Source: JBBSEX01 sp038239345 | Lineage (GTDB): Bacteria; Acidobacteriota; Terriglobia; Bryobacterales; Bryobacteraceae | NCBI GenBank assembly: GCA_038239345.1 | Contig: JBBSEX010000099.1 | Location: 1-7,464, forward strand | Direction: 5' to 3' | DNA length: 7,464 bases | Part shown: positions 5,932-7,464 of the stretch, in pieces | How the letters are laid out: the number at the start of each line of letters is the position of its first letter | Position numbering within the stretch: position 1 is the stretch's first letter | Program-made: the position numbers and the translations under genes | The notes under the pieces: model-generated | What the model was told of the DNA's origin: nothing | The model's input: only the letters and a program-made list of their open reading frames with translations | Databases searched by the model: none

Positions 5932-5948
5932 GCCGGAGACAGTCCGGC
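5932..5948 (+). promoter_or_regulatory. Leader hairpin B
   Basis: GCCGGA (5932-5937) and TCCGGC (5943-5948) pair perfectly around a 5-nt loop, 5 nt after the conserved block. It is the positional equivalent of hairpin A, with different paired bases. Downstream, both leaders have a CTAAA or CTCTAAA motif and end in ACAATGA at the start codon. Confidence 0.5.
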
Positions 5949-5981
5949 CAACTCTAAAAAACGCAGAAAAGGACAATCACA

Positions 5982-6509
5982 ATGAACACTTCGCGCATTC
6001 TATTCACAGTATTCGCCGCTTCGCTGGCGCTAGCCACGCCTGGCCTGGCGCAGCTTGCACCCTCCCGAACCTCAGTAACGTTATCCGCCGGCAATGCCTG
6101 TAACGGTTTTGCCACCCCTGCTTTCACCACCTTATCGCTCGCGGAGAAAGTCAGCGCGGCAGCCCCGGGTCCAGGTAGTAGTTCTGGACGTGAGAGTGGC
6201 CCAGGCACGCTCAGTTTTGATGAAATTGTGCTCACCAAGAGCTGGGATGACTGCTCGGTGTCGTTGTACACCCTGTTGTTCAAACAGCAACGTTTGCAGA
6301 CCGTTCAGATCTCTGTACATAACAGCGCCAACACGGAAGTGCTGCGGCTCACGCTCAGCGACGCTCTTATCACCTCGATCTCCGATATGGACGCTGTGAA
6401 CACCACGGCGGCTGAGCGCTTGACTCTGTATTACGACAAGATCGTAGCGTTTGATCCTCTAACCAATAAGAGCGTGTGCTTCAACCGGCTCACTAATACG
6501 GTCTGTTAA
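5982..6509 (+). CDS. Hcp-like protein with a Sec signal peptide
   Basis: This is a 175-aa exported protein. Residues 1-24 are a clear signal peptide (RILFTVFAASLALATPGLAQ). After a Ser/Gly/Pro-rich linker, residues 77-157 follow the Hcp (T6SS tube) pattern: 'LSFDEIVLTKSWDDCSVSLY' strand and loop, 'QRLQTVQISV', 'LRLTLSDALITSIS', then 'AERLTLYYDKIVAF'. True T6SS Hcp is cytoplasmic and has no signal peptide, so this is more likely a secreted Hcp-fold relative used outside T6SS; no other T6SS gene is present in the window. Four cysteines (C40, C91, C166, C175) could form two disulfides after export. AGGA lies 8 nt before the ATG. The gene is divergent from the sigma factor and carries the shared promoter-like leader. 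A stretch near its 3' end recurs at the right edge of the window. Molecular function is unknown. Confidence 0.75.
   Translation: MNTSRILFTVFAASLALATPGLAQLAPSRTSVTLSAGNACNGFATPAFTTLSLAEKVSAAAPGPGSSSGRESGPGTLSFDEIVLTKSWDDCSVSLYTLLFKQQRLQTVQISVHNSANTEVLRLTLSDALITSISDMDAVNTTAAERLTLYYDKIVAFDPLTNKSVCFNRLTNTVC
6415..6443 (+). repeat. 29-bp segment of the Hcp-like gene repeated at the window end
   Basis: This segment is identical at 28 of 29 positions to 7436-7464, in direct orientation. The only difference (T6425 versus C7446) is at a third codon position and keeps threonine. It encodes 'RLTLYYDKI'. Confidence 0.85.
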
Positions 6510-6537
6510 ATAGTCAGGCAGGGAGAGCGAACGCCGG

Positions 6538-6584
6538 TGTAGCCGCTCATCGCCGGATGCGGTTCTTAAAAGAAGGCGGCTACA
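6538..6584 (+). repeat. 9-bp perfect inverted repeat between the Hcp-like gene and vapB
   Basis: TGTAGCCGC at 6538-6546 is mirrored exactly by GCGGCTACA at 6576-6584, with a 29-nt spacer that itself contains TTCTTAAAAGAA. The right arm overlaps a -10-like TACAAT at 6581-6586. It could be the end of the Hcp-like transcript, an operator over the vapBC promoter, or an end of the segment that brought vapBC in. No T-run follows the stem, so a classic terminator is unlikely. Confidence 0.5.
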
Positions 6585-6616
6585 ATTTAGGTTGAGGTAC
6601 CAGGGCTGGGAACCAG
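6581..6616 (+). promoter_or_regulatory. Candidate vapBC promoter and operator
   Basis: TACAAT at 6581-6586 is a good -10-like hexamer 55 nt before vapB, but the expected -35 position has no good match. Just downstream, GGTACCAG (6596-6603) and GGAACCAG (6609-6616) form a direct repeat with a 13-nt period, and GGAACC occurs again at 6634. RHH antitoxins usually bind repeats overlapping their own promoter, so these are candidate VapB sites. Confidence 0.3.
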
Positions 6617-6640
6617 TCAAGGCACCAACCTGAGGAACCT

Positions 6641-6916
6641 ATGCCAAACGTAATCGAGATACCAGAGGAACTCGCCAACGAACTCGACCGGCTGGCAGGG
6701 GCCGAACACAAGCCACGCACAGCGTATGCCGTCGATGTTCTCTGGCGCGATGTACAGCGCAATAAACAACGCGAGGCGTTGAAGCTTTCCGCCGGGATCT
6801 GGAGAGATGTCGACCACCCCGAGCTAGGCCAGGGGAGCGCAGCTTACGTTGAGCAAATCCGGTCTGAACCCGATGAACGTTTTGAGGACGCTATGCGCCG
6901 GAACCAAAGCCACTGA
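6641..6916 (+). CDS. vapB: VapB-type ribbon-helix-helix antitoxin
   Basis: This 91-aa protein has an N-terminal ribbon-helix-helix: strand 'NVIEIPEELANELDRLAGAE' at residues 3-22, followed by the second helix 'PRTAYAVDVLWRDVQRNK' at 25-42. The rest is an acidic, helical tail (…AAYVEQIRSEPDERFEDAMR) of the type that wraps and blocks the PIN toxin. GAGGA at 6632-6636 provides a ribosome site. The stop overlaps the toxin start as TGATG, the classic arrangement for a toxin-antitoxin operon. It should dimerise, bind its own promoter and neutralise VapC. The RHH fold and the operon arrangement make the call secure; the exact VapB subfamily is not clear. Confidence 0.82.
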   Translation: MPNVIEIPEELANELDRLAGAEHKPRTAYAVDVLWRDVQRNKQREALKLSAGIWRDVDHPELGQGSAAYVEQIRSEPDERFEDAMRRNQSH

Positions 6917-7308
6917 TGTCGGCCTTTCTTCTCGATTCGACCGTCATCTTCGATCACCTCAACGGACGAAATGGCCGCACTGAACTCCTTGACCAGCTCA
7001 TCGGCCAAGGGCACGTCCTCGCCTGCTGTCCGGTAAACATCACAGAGGTGTATGCCGGACTCCGCGCTGGCGAGGAACAAGGAACCGAGGCATTCTTGGA
7101 CAGCTTGAAGTGCCTCCCGGTCACACCGGCAATCGCCAAGCAAGCCGGTCTCTTGCGCCGGGACTGGCGGGCAAAAGGACACACACTTTCCTACACCGAC
7201 GTGACCATCGCCGCCGTCGCTATAGCCAACCGATCGCAACTCCTCACCGACAACCGGAAGCATTTCCCCATGCCCGAGATAAGCCTCTTCCCCTTGTCCG
7301 ATAGATAA
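6916..7308 (+). CDS. vapC: VapC-type PIN-domain ribonuclease toxin
   Basis: This is a 130-aa single PIN domain of the usual VapC length. The four acidic residues of the Mg2+ site are all present: D7 in 'AFLLDSTVIFDHL', E44 in 'NITEVYAGLR', D95 in 'LSYTDVTIAAVAI' and D112 in 'LLTDNRKHFP'. VapC toxins cleave tRNA or rRNA and are held inactive by VapB. Here the toxin starts inside the antitoxin stop codon, so translation is coupled. Nothing in the reading suggests inactivation, unlike the DUF5615 toxin at the other end of the window. The module sits between the Hcp-like gene and a fragment of a second Hcp-like copy, which suggests it arrived or moved during a rearrangement. Confidence 0.92.
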   Translation: MSAFLLDSTVIFDHLNGRNGRTELLDQLIGQGHVLACCPVNITEVYAGLRAGEEQGTEAFLDSLKCLPVTPAIAKQAGLLRRDWRAKGHTLSYTDVTIAAVAIANRSQLLTDNRKHFPMPEISLFPLSDR

Positions 7309-7435
7309 GGTCCATTCCAACCGGCGACCGCCTACGAGGGTAGCGATACGGCCAAGGCCGGGTCATCATCGAGAACGTTGCCAACTGCTGTCCCATGCGT
7401 CGGAGATTGCCCGCCCATCGATAACGCGAAAGTGT

Positions 7436-7464
7436 AGCGCTTGACCCTGTATTACGACAAGATC
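7436..7464 (+). pseudogene. Start of a second Hcp-like fragment, cut by the window edge
   Basis: These 29 bases match 6415-6443 at 28 positions and would read RLTLYYDKI. A TAG (7435-7437) lies in that frame just before the similarity begins, and the upstream bases (7309-7435) show no Hcp-like coding. The copy therefore lacks its 5' part, at least here. What follows beyond 7464 is not visible, so it could be a short remnant or the truncated end of a paralogue. Confidence 0.6.

Noticed and set aside
5802..5951. Longer start for the sigma factor (from 5951)
   Set aside because: The extra 50 codons cover the intergenic control region including the conserved block, while the ATG at 5801 has an ideal AGGAGG and matches the family's N-terminus.
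7316..7416. Short minus-strand reading '…AVGNVLDDDPALAVSLPS' after vapC
   Set aside because: It is only about 28 codons from an ATG, with no ribosome site and no family; the region is better treated as rearranged non-coding sequence.
1..7464. CRISPR array, tRNA or rRNA, or insertion sequence transposase
   Set aside because: No regularly spaced repeats, no tRNA-like cloverleaf or rRNA stretch, and no transposase motif were seen on either strand.

Overview
The window looks like accessory chromosome from an Acidobacteriota genome, most likely of the Solibacter/Bryobacter type. The evidence is the combination of families: the start of a TIGR03437-type secreted protein, a TIGR02999-type ECF sigma factor next to a Ser/Thr kinase with C-terminal TPRs, a DUF433/DUF5615 pair, and a small 'EYRYWQSRPVHER' protein overlapping a nucleotidyltransferase. 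These assignments come from reading motifs, not from a database search.

Layout. Bases 1-535 (+) hold a possible gene tail and a short secreted ORF that looks like a chimera: a TIGR03437 N-terminus joined to the last block of an SGNH hydrolase. Bases 549-1129 (-) hold a DUF433 antitoxin-like gene and its DUF5615 PIN-like partner, which is broken by a one-base frameshift. Bases 1279-1933 (-) hold the small protein and its overlapping nucleotidyltransferase, a candidate toxin-antitoxin-like pair. Bases 1934-2359 have no convincing gene, only inverted repeats. Bases 2360-2588 (+) hold a promoter-like block, leader hairpins and a 47-codon secreted peptide gene. Bases 2599-5801 (-) hold the sigma factor and an 869-aa transmembrane kinase, overlapping by 4 nt. 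Bases 5887-6509 (+) hold a second copy of the promoter-like block, another leader hairpin, and an Hcp-like protein with a Sec signal peptide. Bases 6538-7308 (+) hold a VapBC module. The last 29 bases repeat part of the Hcp-like gene, so vapBC lies between a complete Hcp-like gene and a fragment of a second copy.

The most interesting part is 2360-6509. The sigma/kinase operon is flanked on both sides by genes for small exported proteins. Each of these starts behind the same 40-nt block (32/40 identical, no gaps), followed by a 6-bp hairpin whose sequence differs but whose fold is kept. The simplest reading, which is inference, is a compact regulon: the membrane kinase senses something outside the cytoplasmic membrane, activates the ECF factor, and the ECF factor drives the two exported products. 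The extracytoplasmic TPRs of the kinase could in principle bind one of those products, but nothing in the sequence proves this.
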